DNA of 64,000 nt from Streptomyces catenulae. Its GTDB lineage: Bacteria > Actinomycetota > Actinomycetes > Streptomycetales > Streptomycetaceae. Below the pieces are notes generated by a model. The model saw only the letters and a list, made by a program, of their open reading frames with translations. It was not told the origin of the DNA and made no database searches. The DNA lies in contig NZ_JODY01000028.1 of NCBI RefSeq assembly GCF_000718015.1, positions 21,326 through 85,325 of the forward strand, given 5' to 3'. Both the position numbers and the translations under genes were made by a program. Numbering within the stretch: the stretch's first letter is position 1; the number at the start of each line of letters is the position of its first letter. Shown here in pieces: positions 1-7,450 of the stretch.

Positions 1-501
1 ATCGACATCCGCGTCCGCGACACCGATCTGACCGACCCGACCTGCGGGCTGCGCGCCGGACTGGTCGATGTCGCCCTCACCCGGGCACCGTTCGACGAGG
101 CGGCTCTGACGGTGCGTACGCTGCGCAGCGATCCGGTCGGCGTGGTGCTGCGCACCGACGATCCGCTGGCCCGCCGCGACCGGCTGCGGTCGGCGGAGCT
201 GGACGACCGCCGCTGGTTCCAGTTCCCGCGGGGCACCGACCCCCTGTGGCAGTCGTACTGGAACGGCGGCCGACCGCGCGAGGGACCGGTGGTGCGCGCC
301 GTCCAGGAATGCCTGCAGGCGGTGGTGTGGAACGGCACGGTCGGCCTGGCCCCCCTCGGGCACGAACTCCCCGCGGAGCTGACCGTGGTGCCGCTGATCG
401 ACATGGCGCCGAGCCGTGTGGTGGCGGTGTGGAACGAGGGCGACACCAACCCGCTGATCCGCCCCTTCGTCGAGAGCGCGACGGCCGCGTACCGCCGCTG
501 A
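1..501 (+). CDS. LysR-family regulator, C-terminal part (5' truncated by window edge)
   Basis: Frame 1 is open from the first base to the TGA at 499-501. The 166 residues resemble the effector-binding half of a LysR-type transcriptional regulator: alternating beta/alpha segments such as GLVDVALTRAPFDE, then VGVVLRTDDPLARRDRL and a late GTVGLAPLGHEL segment. The N-terminal winged helix lies outside the window, so no DNA-binding residue can be checked. LysR proteins usually control a divergent neighbour, which would be to the left and is not visible. Family assignment is good; target and ligand are unknown. Confidence 0.75.
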   Translation: MDIRVRDTDLTDPTCGLRAGLVDVALTRAPFDEAALTVRTLRSDPVGVVLRTDDPLARRDRLRSAELDDRRWFQFPRGTDPLWQSYWNGGRPREGPVVRAVQECLQAVVWNGTVGLAPLGHELPAELTVVPLIDMAPSRVVAVWNEGDTNPLIRPFVESATAAYRR

Positions 502-629
502 GCAGCGGCAACCGGAGCTGCCGCGGTTCGCGGGGTGCCGCGGACAGCCGGTCCGGGCGCCGCGGGCGGCCACCCACGGTGCGTCGAAATCGTTGGACAC
601 TCCGCAGGACGGTCGGCGAACATCCGCGG

Positions 630-1196
630 ATGACGGACAAGGAAAACCGCGAAAGTCCGCTCCCACGGCCCCCGAGGAGTGTGCGTTTCGTCGAACTCTC
701 CGGTGAGGTGATGTCGCTGCTGCTCGACGGAGATCTGTCAGCGGCCGGCAGAACGGCCGGGGTGACGCTGACCCCTTATTTCCTGACGGACCGAGCGCGG
801 TGGCTGTGGCGGTTCCGGCTCGACCAGATGGACGCCGATCCCGGTCATGCGCGGTGGATGGTGCGGCAGGCGGTCGTCGACGACAGGGCTCGCGTCGTCG
901 GACACGCCGGGTTCCACGGACCGCCCGACGAGGTCGGCACGGTCGAGATCGGCTATTCCGTCGCCCCCGAATTCCGCCGCCGGGGCTATGCCCGCGCCAC
1001 GCTCATCGAGCTGCTCCGCCGGGCGGCGGCGGAACCCGAGGCCACCACTGTGCGGGCGACGATCAGCCCTGACAACGCGGCATCCCTGGCCACGATCGCG
1101 GGCTTCGGCTTCGTCGAGGTCGGCGAGGAGTGGGACGAGCAGGACGGCCTGGAACACGTCTTCGAGGTCCCTGCCCGCCGGGTTCCCTCCGCGTGA
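630..1196 (+). CDS. GNAT-family N-acetyltransferase (RimJ/RimL type)
   Basis: 188 residues from ATG 630. The frame is open further upstream, but the sequence before this ATG has no protein-like character. The core has EIGYSVAPEFRRRGYARATL at about residues 105-125, which carries the acetyl-CoA pyrophosphate-binding RRRGYA loop, followed by ISPDNAASLATIAGFGF, the NxxS-x3-GF element typical of RimJ/RimL-like enzymes that acetylate N-termini or small amines. It follows the LysR gene by 128 bp. The substrate cannot be predicted. Confidence 0.85.
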   Translation: MTDKENRESPLPRPPRSVRFVELSGEVMSLLLDGDLSAAGRTAGVTLTPYFLTDRARWLWRFRLDQMDADPGHARWMVRQAVVDDRARVVGHAGFHGPPDEVGTVEIGYSVAPEFRRRGYARATLIELLRRAAAEPEATTVRATISPDNAASLATIAGFGFVEVGEEWDEQDGLEHVFEVPARRVPSA

Positions 1197-1380
1197 GGTT
1201 GCGACGGCGACCCGCGCGGGGGCCGTACCGTCACGTGCGGAGCAGGTGCCGCCGCTCGACGATCCCGGTCACGAGCGTCGGTCGACGATCCTGGTCACGA
1301 GCCGTTCGATGACCGACACCCCGCGGGGGCCGGTTCCGACGACCGCCACCGTGAACCCGTTCGACCTCTCTTCGCCTCTC

Positions 1381-2829
1381 CTACCGCTGTGTCGGGGGGA
1401 CGGGGTGTCCGGTGCGCAGCACGTGTGCCAGCGAGAAGCTCAGCAGCAGACAGCCGAGCAGCGCAGCGGTCAGACATGCCTCCGCGATGCCGAAGGCGGT
1501 GCCGTAGGCGCGGGCCCCGGTGCCGTCGCCGAGCGCGGCGAAGAGCACGGGGCCGAATCCGGCCACCCCCAGGGCCGATCCGATCTGCATCGCGGAGATC
1601 ACCAGGCTGGAGATCTGACCGGCCCGGCTGGTCTCGACGCCCATCATGAGCACGCGGGTCAGCGACGACAGGACCAGCCCGTGCCCGATACCGGCCACCA
1701 CCAGCCCCGCGATCAGCACCGGGCCCGGCCGGGCCGTCGTCAGCACCGCCGTCACCTGGAGCGCGAAGCCCGCCGAGAGCACCGCGAAGCTGATCGGGAC
1801 GGTGCGCTCACCGGCCACCACGACGAGCTTCGGCACGATCAGCGGGCCGATGATGAAGCCCGCGGAGAACGGCAGGAACAGCAGCGCGGCGGCCGACGCG
1901 CTCCGCCCCAGACCGTCCTGTGTGTAGATCCCGAAGCCCATGAAGAACAGGCTGTCGGTGTAGAACCAGAACGCCAGCAGCAGCCCGCGCCAGACCGCCG
2001 GACGACGGATCAGATCGATGTCGACCAGCGGCCGGACCCTGGTACGTCGGCGCTGGAAGCGGACGAACCACCAGGCCAGCACCGCGGCGGCGACCAGACA
2101 GGCGATCGCCCACGGAGGCCGGTGCAGCGAGCGCCCCACGGACAGCGGGACGAGCACCAGCGCGATGAGCGCGCACAGGGCGGCGGCACCGGCGACATCG
2201 AGTGCGCCGGTGCGGTCGCCCGCGTTCTCCCGCATCCACGCCCGTGCGCCCACCAGCGCGAGCAGCCCGACCGGCACATTGATCCAGAAGATCGCCCGCC
2301 ACCCGAGCCCGAACACATCCGCCTGGAGCAGTAGCCCGCCGCCCACCTGCCCGATGATCGCGCCCAGGCCGAACACGAACCCGTAGGCCGCGATGACGGG
2401 CGTTTGGTGCCGCTGCGGGAGCACGGCCCGGAACGTCGCCAGGACCTGCGGCGAGAGCATCGAGGCGGCCAGTCCCTGGAGGAACCGCCCCGCGATCAGG
2501 AGGTAGATGCTGCCCGCCAGGCCGCACAGGGCCGAAGCGACCACGAAGCCGGTCAGCCCCGTCAGGAACAGGCGTTTGCGGCCGAACCGGTCGCCCAGCC
2601 GTCCGCCGGGGATCAGCCCGACGGCGTACGCGGTGGCGTAGGCGGAGATGACGAAGGGGAGCTGCCCGTCGCCCGCCGACAGGTCCGCCCGGATGTCGGG
2701 CAGCGCCAGATTGACGACGAAGTAGTCGATCGGGGCGAGGATCGCCCCCGTCAGCAGCGGCCCGACCGCCAGGACGTCCCGGCGGCTCTCCGTCCCGGAG
2801 GTCCGGCCGGTGGTGAGGGAGTCAAGCAC
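1381..2829 (-). CDS. MFS transporter, DHA2-like drug/H+ antiporter
   Basis: 482 residues from GTG 2829, chosen because the longer frame upstream reads as non-protein sequence belonging to an NRPS relic. The first segment contains ILAPIDYFVVNLALPDIRADL (motif C-like region of DHA transporters), then the loop GGRLGDRFGRKRLFL (motif A, GxLaDrxGrkxxl). About 14 hydrophobic segments are expected from the 482-residue length, which suits the 14-TM DHA2 exporters. The start overlaps the upstream MbtH-like ORF by 8 bp, implying translational coupling. It may once have exported the product of the decayed NRPS next to it. Confidence 0.85.
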   Translation of the reverse strand: MLDSLTTGRTSGTESRRDVLAVGPLLTGAILAPIDYFVVNLALPDIRADLSAGDGQLPFVISAYATAYAVGLIPGGRLGDRFGRKRLFLTGLTGFVVASALCGLAGSIYLLIAGRFLQGLAASMLSPQVLATFRAVLPQRHQTPVIAAYGFVFGLGAIIGQVGGGLLLQADVFGLGWRAIFWINVPVGLLALVGARAWMRENAGDRTGALDVAGAAALCALIALVLVPLSVGRSLHRPPWAIACLVAAAVLAWWFVRFQRRRTRVRPLVDIDLIRRPAVWRGLLLAFWFYTDSLFFMGFGIYTQDGLGRSASAAALLFLPFSAGFIIGPLIVPKLVVVAGERTVPISFAVLSAGFALQVTAVLTTARPGPVLIAGLVVAGIGHGLVLSSLTRVLMMGVETSRAGQISSLVISAMQIGSALGVAGFGPVLFAALGDGTGARAYGTAFGIAEACLTAALLGCLLLSFSLAHVLRTGHPVPPTQR

Positions 2830-3007
2830 GTGAGTGTTCCGTCCGGTCCGCGGTGAGGTACGCCTCGCACTCGCCCCGGGACGCCGGGCCGAACACCTGG
2901 TCCCGGCCGTCCGGCATGTCGAACGCGGCGGGCTGGAGCGCGTGTTGGCGTCTGTCGTTGTGCGGCACGGTGGGCGGGGCCGCATCATCGTCGAACGGGT
3001 TCGCCAC
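2822..3007 (-). CDS. Degenerate MbtH-like protein
   Basis: 61 residues from GTG 3007, with GGAG about 8 bases upstream. It begins VANPFDDDAAPPTV and ends with GPASRGECEAYLTADRTE, which match the start and the GPASRxECxxYL segment of MbtH proteins, the small cofactors that help many NRPS A domains fold. The conserved tryptophans are gone: the LWP position reads LQP, the GW position reads GR, and the C-terminal WTDLRP reads RTEHSRA. Those residues contact the A domain in known complexes, so the protein is probably non-functional. It overlaps the MFS start by 8 bp and follows an NRPS relic. The intact MbtH gene at 20106 would be the working copy. Confidence 0.6.
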   Translation of the reverse strand: MANPFDDDAAPPTVPHNDRRQHALQPAAFDMPDGRDQVFGPASRGECEAYLTADRTEHSRA

Positions 3008-3019
3008 GAGAAGGTCTCC

Positions 3020-3390
3020 AACTCCGTGGGATGCGTGACGAGGTGAGGGTGCACGATCTCGGCGAGGGCAGCGGCGAATTCCGGCCGCAGCATCTCGTGG
3101 TGGGCGGCGTCCAGATGCGCGGTGACCGGCGCCACGCCGGTGAACTGGTGCCACGCCGGTGAGCCGGTGCCACGCTTGGGCGTCCGCGCCCGGGTCGGCG
3201 GTCTTCCGGGAGGCACTGTTCCCACCGGCGGTGAAGAACCGGCCGACCTTGCCGTTGGGGGCGCGGGGGAGACGGTCCGGTAAGACCACCGCGGTCGGCA
3301 CCATGTACTCCGGCAGCGTCGCCCGCAGCGACGCCTTGAGCGCGGACCCCGTCCACCGGCCAACGCCGAGCGCCTCCGGGACACCTCGCT
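3020..3390 (-). pseudogene. Collapsed NRPS remnant (A10 motif, PCP core, thioesterase tail)
   Basis: On the minus strand, about 3350-3170 encodes LRATLPEYMVPTAVVLP followed by PRAPNGKV, the C-terminal end of an adenylation domain with the A10 NGKV motif. It runs straight into FFTAGGNS, a carrier-protein phosphopantetheine site. A different minus frame at about 3141-3028 encodes VTAHLDAAHHEMLRPEF plus AAALAEIVHPH, like the end of an NRPS thioesterase. The linker, most of the PCP and most of the TE are missing and the frame changes, so this is a relic condensed by internal deletions. A short tandem repeat (GCCACGCCGGTGA-like) at about 3131-3170 marks one likely deletion or slippage site. The degenerate MbtH ORF follows directly. 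Confidence 0.65.
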
Positions 3391-3496
3391 GCGCCCCATC
3401 CGGCCCTGACCGAGGAAGGAGGGGATGGCCCGGCCCCCTCGCTCCCCGAGATGACGCGGCGTTCGCCCCAGAACTGCTCATCCTCGTTCTGGAGCA

Positions 3497-4345
3497 TCAA
3501 CTGCTGCGCCGCGCCTCCCTCTCCATGAGGGCCCGAAAGGTGCGTGGCGGCCGACCCGTGAGGCGTTGGACGGTGTCGGTGAGGCGATCCTCCGCACCTT
3601 CGGCGATGGCACGGTCCATATCGGCGAGCATCGTCGCGAACTCCACCGGGACCTGCGTCGTGAGGTGATCGCGCATCTGCGCGTAGGACAGGCGGCGGTG
3701 GACCACGGGCCGACCGGTGACCTCGGTGACGATCGTGGCGATGTCGCCGTAGCTGAGTGCCTCGGGTCCGGTGAGGATGAGATCGGTGTTGGGGGCCTGC
3801 CTGTCGGTCAGGGACCGGACGGCGACGGCGGCGATGTCCTCGGCGTCGACGAAGCCGACCCGGCCGTTTTCGGTGGCGGTCCAGATGGTGCCCTCGTCGC
3901 GGATGCTGCGGGCGTGCGGGTGTGTGCCGGTGAAGTTCTGCATGAACCACGAGGGCCGCAGTACCGCCCACTGTTCGAAGAGGTCGGGCAGGGCCTGGTG
4001 CACCGTTCCCACCGCCGGGCCGCCCTCGGGGATGGCCGAGGAGCTCAGCAGCACCGCGCGGCGCACACCGGCGGTGCGGGCCCGACGCAGGAACGGCAGC
4101 ATGACCGCCGCGGGGTCGGAGTCGCCCACGGGCGGTACGAGAGAGACGTGGTCGACGCCGTTGAGGGCGGCTGCGTGGGTGGCGGGGTCGTGCCAGTCGA
4201 AGAGGACCGGGTCGGCGTCGGCGACGGGGGTGGCCTGCCGACTGGCGGCCTTGACGCGGTGGCCTGCGGCCGTCAGCTGTGCGGCGGTGCGACTTCCGGT
4301 GGTACCGGTGGCGCCGATGACCAGCGTGGTGCCGGTGGTGGTCAT
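3497..4345 (-). CDS. NmrA-like NAD(P)-binding oxidoreductase
   Basis: 282 residues from ATG 4345. The N-terminus TTLVIGATGTTGSRTAAQL is a Rossmann GxxGxxG nucleotide-binding loop of the extended/atypical SDR (NmrA/YwnB) group. AVLLSSSAIPEGGP and AVLRPSWFMQNF follow in the order usual for these proteins, and a catalytic YxxxK is not evident. It overlaps the preceding NTF2-fold gene by 4 bp (ATGA), so the two form one operon. The operon is transcribed away from a TetR gene with a tandem operator between them. NmrA-type proteins are either NADP sensors or quinone/azo reductases; which applies here is not decidable. Confidence 0.8.
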   Translation of the reverse strand: MTTTGTTLVIGATGTTGSRTAAQLTAAGHRVKAASRQATPVADADPVLFDWHDPATHAAALNGVDHVSLVPPVGDSDPAAVMLPFLRRARTAGVRRAVLLSSSAIPEGGPAVGTVHQALPDLFEQWAVLRPSWFMQNFTGTHPHARSIRDEGTIWTATENGRVGFVDAEDIAAVAVRSLTDRQAPNTDLILTGPEALSYGDIATIVTEVTGRPVVHRRLSYAQMRDHLTTQVPVEFATMLADMDRAIAEGAEDRLTDTVQRLTGRPPRTFRALMEREARRSS

Positions 4346-4767
4346 CGGCTGCTCCCGGTGAAGTCGGCGCCGGGCTCCTGGACGGCGAGGGGGTTCCAGT
4401 AGTCGCGGTAGGAGGTGATGTGCCCCTCTTGTACCGTCACGATGGCGATGTAGGTCATGTCGAAGGGAGTGCCGCTCTCCCGCAGGCGGCCGACGCCGCG
4501 CATCTCGGCCACGAGGGTCTGTGGATCGTCGGTCTGGTGGATCCGCAGGTCGGGGAAGTCGTACAGGTCGATGTGGTCGGGGTAGTGGCGCATATAGGCG
4601 GCGATGGCCTCCTTGCCCTCCAGGCGCCGGGGCCAGCCGTCGGGGGCGAACGGGAACTCCATGAGGCCGTCCTCGGCCCAGAGGGCGACCCACGCGGGAA
4701 TGTTCTTGTCCAGCAAGAGCCGCAGGCTGTGGCGGTACAGATCCGCCGGGGAAGTCGGTGCGGGCAT
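4342..4767 (-). CDS. NTF2/SnoaL-fold (PhzA/PhzB-like) protein
   Basis: 141 residues. The layout is that of the cone-shaped NTF2 fold: an N-terminal helix SPADLYRHSLRLLLDKNIPAWVAL, then EDGLMEFPFAP, RLEGKEAIAAYMRHYPDHI and a final strand GHITSYRDYWNPLA. The PFAPDGWPRRLEGKEAI pattern is close to PhzA/B-type members. NTF2 proteins act as cyclases, isomerases, or small-ligand binders. It is the first gene of a two-gene operon with the NmrA-like gene (4-bp overlap) and its start lies 25 bp from a tandem palindromic operator, so it is probably repressed by the divergent TetR. Confidence 0.75.
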   Translation of the reverse strand: MPAPTSPADLYRHSLRLLLDKNIPAWVALWAEDGLMEFPFAPDGWPRRLEGKEAIAAYMRHYPDHIDLYDFPDLRIHQTDDPQTLVAEMRGVGRLRESGTPFDMTYIAIVTVQEGHITSYRDYWNPLAVQEPGADFTGSSR

Positions 4768-4791
4768 GGGTATCCTCCAACGCGTAGAATC

Positions 4792-4832
4792 CGGACCCCG
4801 GGTCCGCTTTGAAGATACGGACCACGGGTCCG
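4792..4832. promoter_or_regulatory. Tandem palindromic operator of the divergent TetR gene
   Basis: Two 15-bp sites, CGGACCCCGGGTCCG (4792-4806) and CGGACCACGGGTCCG (4818-4832), lie 26 bp apart and each is a CGGACC-N3-GGTCCG palindrome. Both are followed by CTTTG. They sit in the 86-bp gap between the NTF2 gene (minus) and the TetR gene (plus). TetR-family proteins typically bind such inverted repeats between divergent genes, so this is very likely the autoregulatory operator. Spacing and identity are seen directly; binding is inferred. Confidence 0.7.
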
Positions 4833-4853
4833 CTTTGCAACTGGAGGAGCAGC

Positions 4854-5450
4854 ATGCCCGAGCGCACGTTCCGCAAGGACGCCGCCCGTAACCGGGAGGC
4901 CGTACTCGCGGCCGCCGACGCTCTCTTCGCCCGCTGCGAGCGTCCCGAAGACGTCACCATGGCCGACGTCTCGGCAGCGGCGGGCGTCGGCAAGGGCACG
5001 CTCTTCCGGGCCTTCGGTGATCGCGCCGGGCTGCTCCGCGCGTTGTACGAGGCACGGCTCAAACCGGTCCGGCAGGCCGTCGAAGCGGGTCCGCCACCCC
5101 TGGGGCCCGCGACCCCACCGCAGGAGCGCGTGCCCGCCCTGCTCGACGCCGTCCTGTGCTTCAAACTCGACAACCGGCGCCTCGCGCTGGCCCTGGAGGA
5201 GAGCGGGAGCGGCAGTCCGTACCAGGCGGAGCATTACGAGCGGTGGCACCGCATGCTCCAAGGGGTACTGGAGCAGATCCCCGGCCTGACCGGCAGCGAC
5301 TTCACCGCCCATGCCCTGCTCGCCGCCACGCGAGCCGACCTCGTCGAGCACCTGGCCGGAGCAGAGCGCGTGCCGCGGGAAAGGATGCGGGCACAGTTGA
5401 CGCACTTCGTCACCGGAGTCCTGGCCTCCGGCCACGCAGGGGAGGAGTGA
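4854..5450 (+). CDS. TetR-family transcriptional regulator
   Basis: 198 residues from ATG 4854, preceded by CTGGAGGAGC; the earlier in-frame ATG at 4809 lies inside the operator region and is less likely. The N-terminal helix-turn-helix reads DVTMADVSAAAGVGKGTLFRAFGD (residues about 35-58), with the TLFRxF recognition helix end typical of TetR proteins. The C-terminal ligand domain (ALCFKLDNRRLALALEE region) is diverged. It is divergent from the NTF2/NmrA operon and separated from it by two palindromes, so it probably represses that operon and itself. Confidence 0.88.
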   Translation: MPERTFRKDAARNREAVLAAADALFARCERPEDVTMADVSAAAGVGKGTLFRAFGDRAGLLRALYEARLKPVRQAVEAGPPPLGPATPPQERVPALLDAVLCFKLDNRRLALALEESGSGSPYQAEHYERWHRMLQGVLEQIPGLTGSDFTAHALLAATRADLVEHLAGAERVPRERMRAQLTHFVTGVLASGHAGEE

Positions 5451-5515
5451 GCGAGGGCCGGGCAACTCCATGAGGGGGTGTGGCCTTCCGGGGGGCGGCA
5501 ACGACCCCGTATCTC

Positions 5516-6165
5516 AAGGGCAGGTTTTCTTCAGACGCCATTTCAGTTGGCGTGATGGCTGCTGCGCTTGTCGAGCGGATGGCATCGGATGACCTGTGGA
5601 CGTTGTTCCAGCGGGTGGTGCCGTCGGCACCGGTTCGCCCGCAGGGTGGAGGGAGTGGACCGAAGCCCGGAGGCGGGCCAAGCTGTGCCGCTTGGTCCTG
5701 GACGGGTTGGGTGTTCGGGGTGAGCTGGACTGGTCGCGGTGCGTGATCGACTCCGTCAGCGTCCGGGCCCTCACAGGGGGCAGTTGACGGATCGAATCCG
5801 ACCGATCGCGGCAAGAAGAGATCGAAGATTCCCTTCATCGTCGACCGCCAGGGCTTGCCCCTGTCGGTCGGCATCTCCGCCGTCAACCTCCATGACAGCC
5901 AGGCCCTCGTCCCACTGGTCCATGGCATCCCACCCATCCGCTCCCGCCGCGGCCCACGGCGCAGGCGGCCCGGGAAGCCACACGGTGACAAGGGCTACGG
6001 CTACCGCCACCTGCGGCGATGGCTCGCGGGGTTGTGGAGTGGACCGTGTCGTGGCTGTCCGCCTGCCGACGCTTCCACCGCCGTTACGAACGCAAGCCCG
6101 AACACTTCCTTGTCTTCACAGCCATTGCCGCGACCCTCCTGTGCCACCGCAGACTGACCAAGTGA
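5516..6165 (+). pseudogene. Decayed IS5-family transposase
   Basis: Pieces of one IS5-type transposase appear in order but in different frames. LVERMASDDLWTLFQRVVP at about 5568 is the N-terminal part. WTEARRRAKLCRLVLDGLG followed by GELDWSRCVIDSVSVRA at about 5655-5770 carries the first DDE aspartate. GLPLSVGISAVNLHDSQALV then PRRRRPGKPHGDKGYGYRHL at about 5850-6020 carries the second aspartate. ACRRFHRRYERKPEHFL to RRLTK-stop (6165) is the C-terminus. The internal segment after PQGGG and the region before the catalytic glutamate are deleted and there are several frameshifts, so it cannot be active. A second, inverted N-terminal fragment lies at 7257-7399. Confidence 0.8.
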
Positions 6166-6269
6166 AGTGCCTCAAGGCCGAACTGCGCCAGGTGGTCAAC
6201 TTCGTCAGCGGGATCGTCACCCCCGTACGCCGAGCGGATCCACGGGAACCAGTGGGCCCGCCCCGTCTC

Positions 6270-7256
6270 TCACACCGTGCTGAACCATGCCTCTGCGAGT
6301 GAAGGAAGAGATTCTTCGGCAGGTGCGGGCAGTTCTCTCATGTACCAGGGAAGGTTGCTGTACACGTGTAGCAACGTATAGGCCATGAGTTCACGCGGCT
6401 CGAAGCTGTTTCCGTATACGTCGGTGAGCCGAGCCAACAGGGCTGGATTTCCGCGGGTGACGAACAGGCCAACACCGACGAAGTCGTAGGCGCGGTCACC
6501 GATCATCGCTGGTTCGAAGTCGAACAGACCGGTCAGACGCCATCCGTCGGGGTCGACCAGGAAGTGCTGCTGCATGACCTCGGTATGCAGCAGGGAAGGC
6601 TGCGGGGCCCGTGGCAACGGAACCGACGCGAGGAAGTCCGGAATCTGTTCCAGCCATGCCGCTGACAGTCCATGTGCGCGCTGCTGTTCCACCGCGCCGG
6701 ATTTCTGGAGGTCCAGAAAGGTTCCCCAGTCCTCGGGGCCGAGGGTGTCCCGCAGCGGCTCGGGGCTGAGGGCGTGCAGCGACGCGAGGGTCTCGCCGAT
6801 CTCGACGACGAGCCGTTCACGATGATTCTGGGGTATGTGCTCCCAGGAGTGGGCGAGGTTCTTGCCGTGGAGCCTGGACATCAGGACGTACTGCCAGCCG
6901 TTCTCGTACGGGCCGGAGGCCCGCACCACGGGTGTCGGCACCGGCAGTCGCCCCTGAACATGGGCAAGGACACGGCCTTCGACAATTCCGTCCTGAGCGG
7001 CGGCTCCGGGGAAGAGCTTGAGCACGTGGTCGTCACCCACCGCGTAGACCGGCTGTGACCCTTCAGGGAAGCGAACCAGTGAGGTGCCGGAGAACCCGAG
7101 ACGCGCACAGAGGTCTTCCGCTCCAGGACGCATCACGCTCTCATCGGTGACGACAGCGTCCCAGTCATCATCCGTTTCCACCACAGGCAGCACGAGCGGG
7201 ACCGTAGGCCACTCCAGGCCAGGCGGCAACGGAGTTTCGTCGACACCATGGCCCAC
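6270..7256 (-). CDS. Aminoglycoside phosphotransferase (APH)-family protein
   Basis: 328 residues from GTG 7256 (no clear ribosome-binding site). The APH/choline-kinase fold shows in VYAVGDDHVLKLFPG (lysine of the N-lobe), YVLMSRLHGKNLAH (hinge), SLLHTEVMQQHFLV (catalytic loop) and GLFDFEPAMIGDRAYDF (metal-binding D). It resembles the hygromycin kinase APH(7'') group in overall length and motif order. In the catalytic loop the usual HGDxxxxN reads HTEVMQQH, so the catalytic Asp is Glu and the Mg-binding Asn is His. This may be a subfamily trait or a sign of lost kinase activity. The gene sits between inverted IS5-type remnants and its start abuts one of them. Confidence 0.75.
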   Translation of the reverse strand: MGHGVDETPLPPGLEWPTVPLVLPVVETDDDWDAVVTDESVMRPGAEDLCARLGFSGTSLVRFPEGSQPVYAVGDDHVLKLFPGAAAQDGIVEGRVLAHVQGRLPVPTPVVRASGPYENGWQYVLMSRLHGKNLAHSWEHIPQNHRERLVVEIGETLASLHALSPEPLRDTLGPEDWGTFLDLQKSGAVEQQRAHGLSAAWLEQIPDFLASVPLPRAPQPSLLHTEVMQQHFLVDPDGWRLTGLFDFEPAMIGDRAYDFVGVGLFVTRGNPALLARLTDVYGNSFEPRELMAYTLLHVYSNLPWYMRELPAPAEESLPSLAEAWFSTV

Positions 7257-7399
7257 GCGGCCAGGAACCGGGCTGACAGCGAATCGGCGCCGCCACCGGC
7301 TGGAACAGGGCCCACAGGTCGCCCGGACGCCATCCGCTCAACAAGAGCAGCAGCCTCACCCCGGACTGCCGCAAGATCATGTCAACTGAAATGGCGTCT
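7257..7399 (-). pseudogene. N-terminal fragment of an IS5-family transposase
   Basis: Minus-strand reading gives LLLLSGWRPGDLWALFQPVA, matching the N-terminal LVERMASxDLWALFQRVVP segment of the decayed transposase at 5516. The rest of the transposase is absent; the phosphotransferase start follows. Its outer end carries the exact reverse complement of the 17 bp at 5533-5549. Confidence 0.65.
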
Positions 7400-7450
7400 A
7401 AGTCATCTGGGATGGCCTGGCCGGAGGTAACCGCAGTGGCTTCGCGATGG

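Larger units (their letters stand above)
5533..7399. mobile_element. Composite-transposon-like remnant flanking a phosphotransferase gene
   Basis: AGACGCCATTTCAGTTG at 5533-5549 recurs as its exact reverse complement at 7383-7399. Each copy belongs to the end of an IS5-type transposase remnant, one pointing right (5516-6165) and one pointing left (7399-7257), with the phosphotransferase-like gene between them. Two inverted IS copies around a resistance-type gene is the architecture of a composite transposon. Both transposases are broken, so mobility now would need a related element in trans. The 17-bp identity is seen; the composite interpretation is inferred. Confidence 0.55.
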
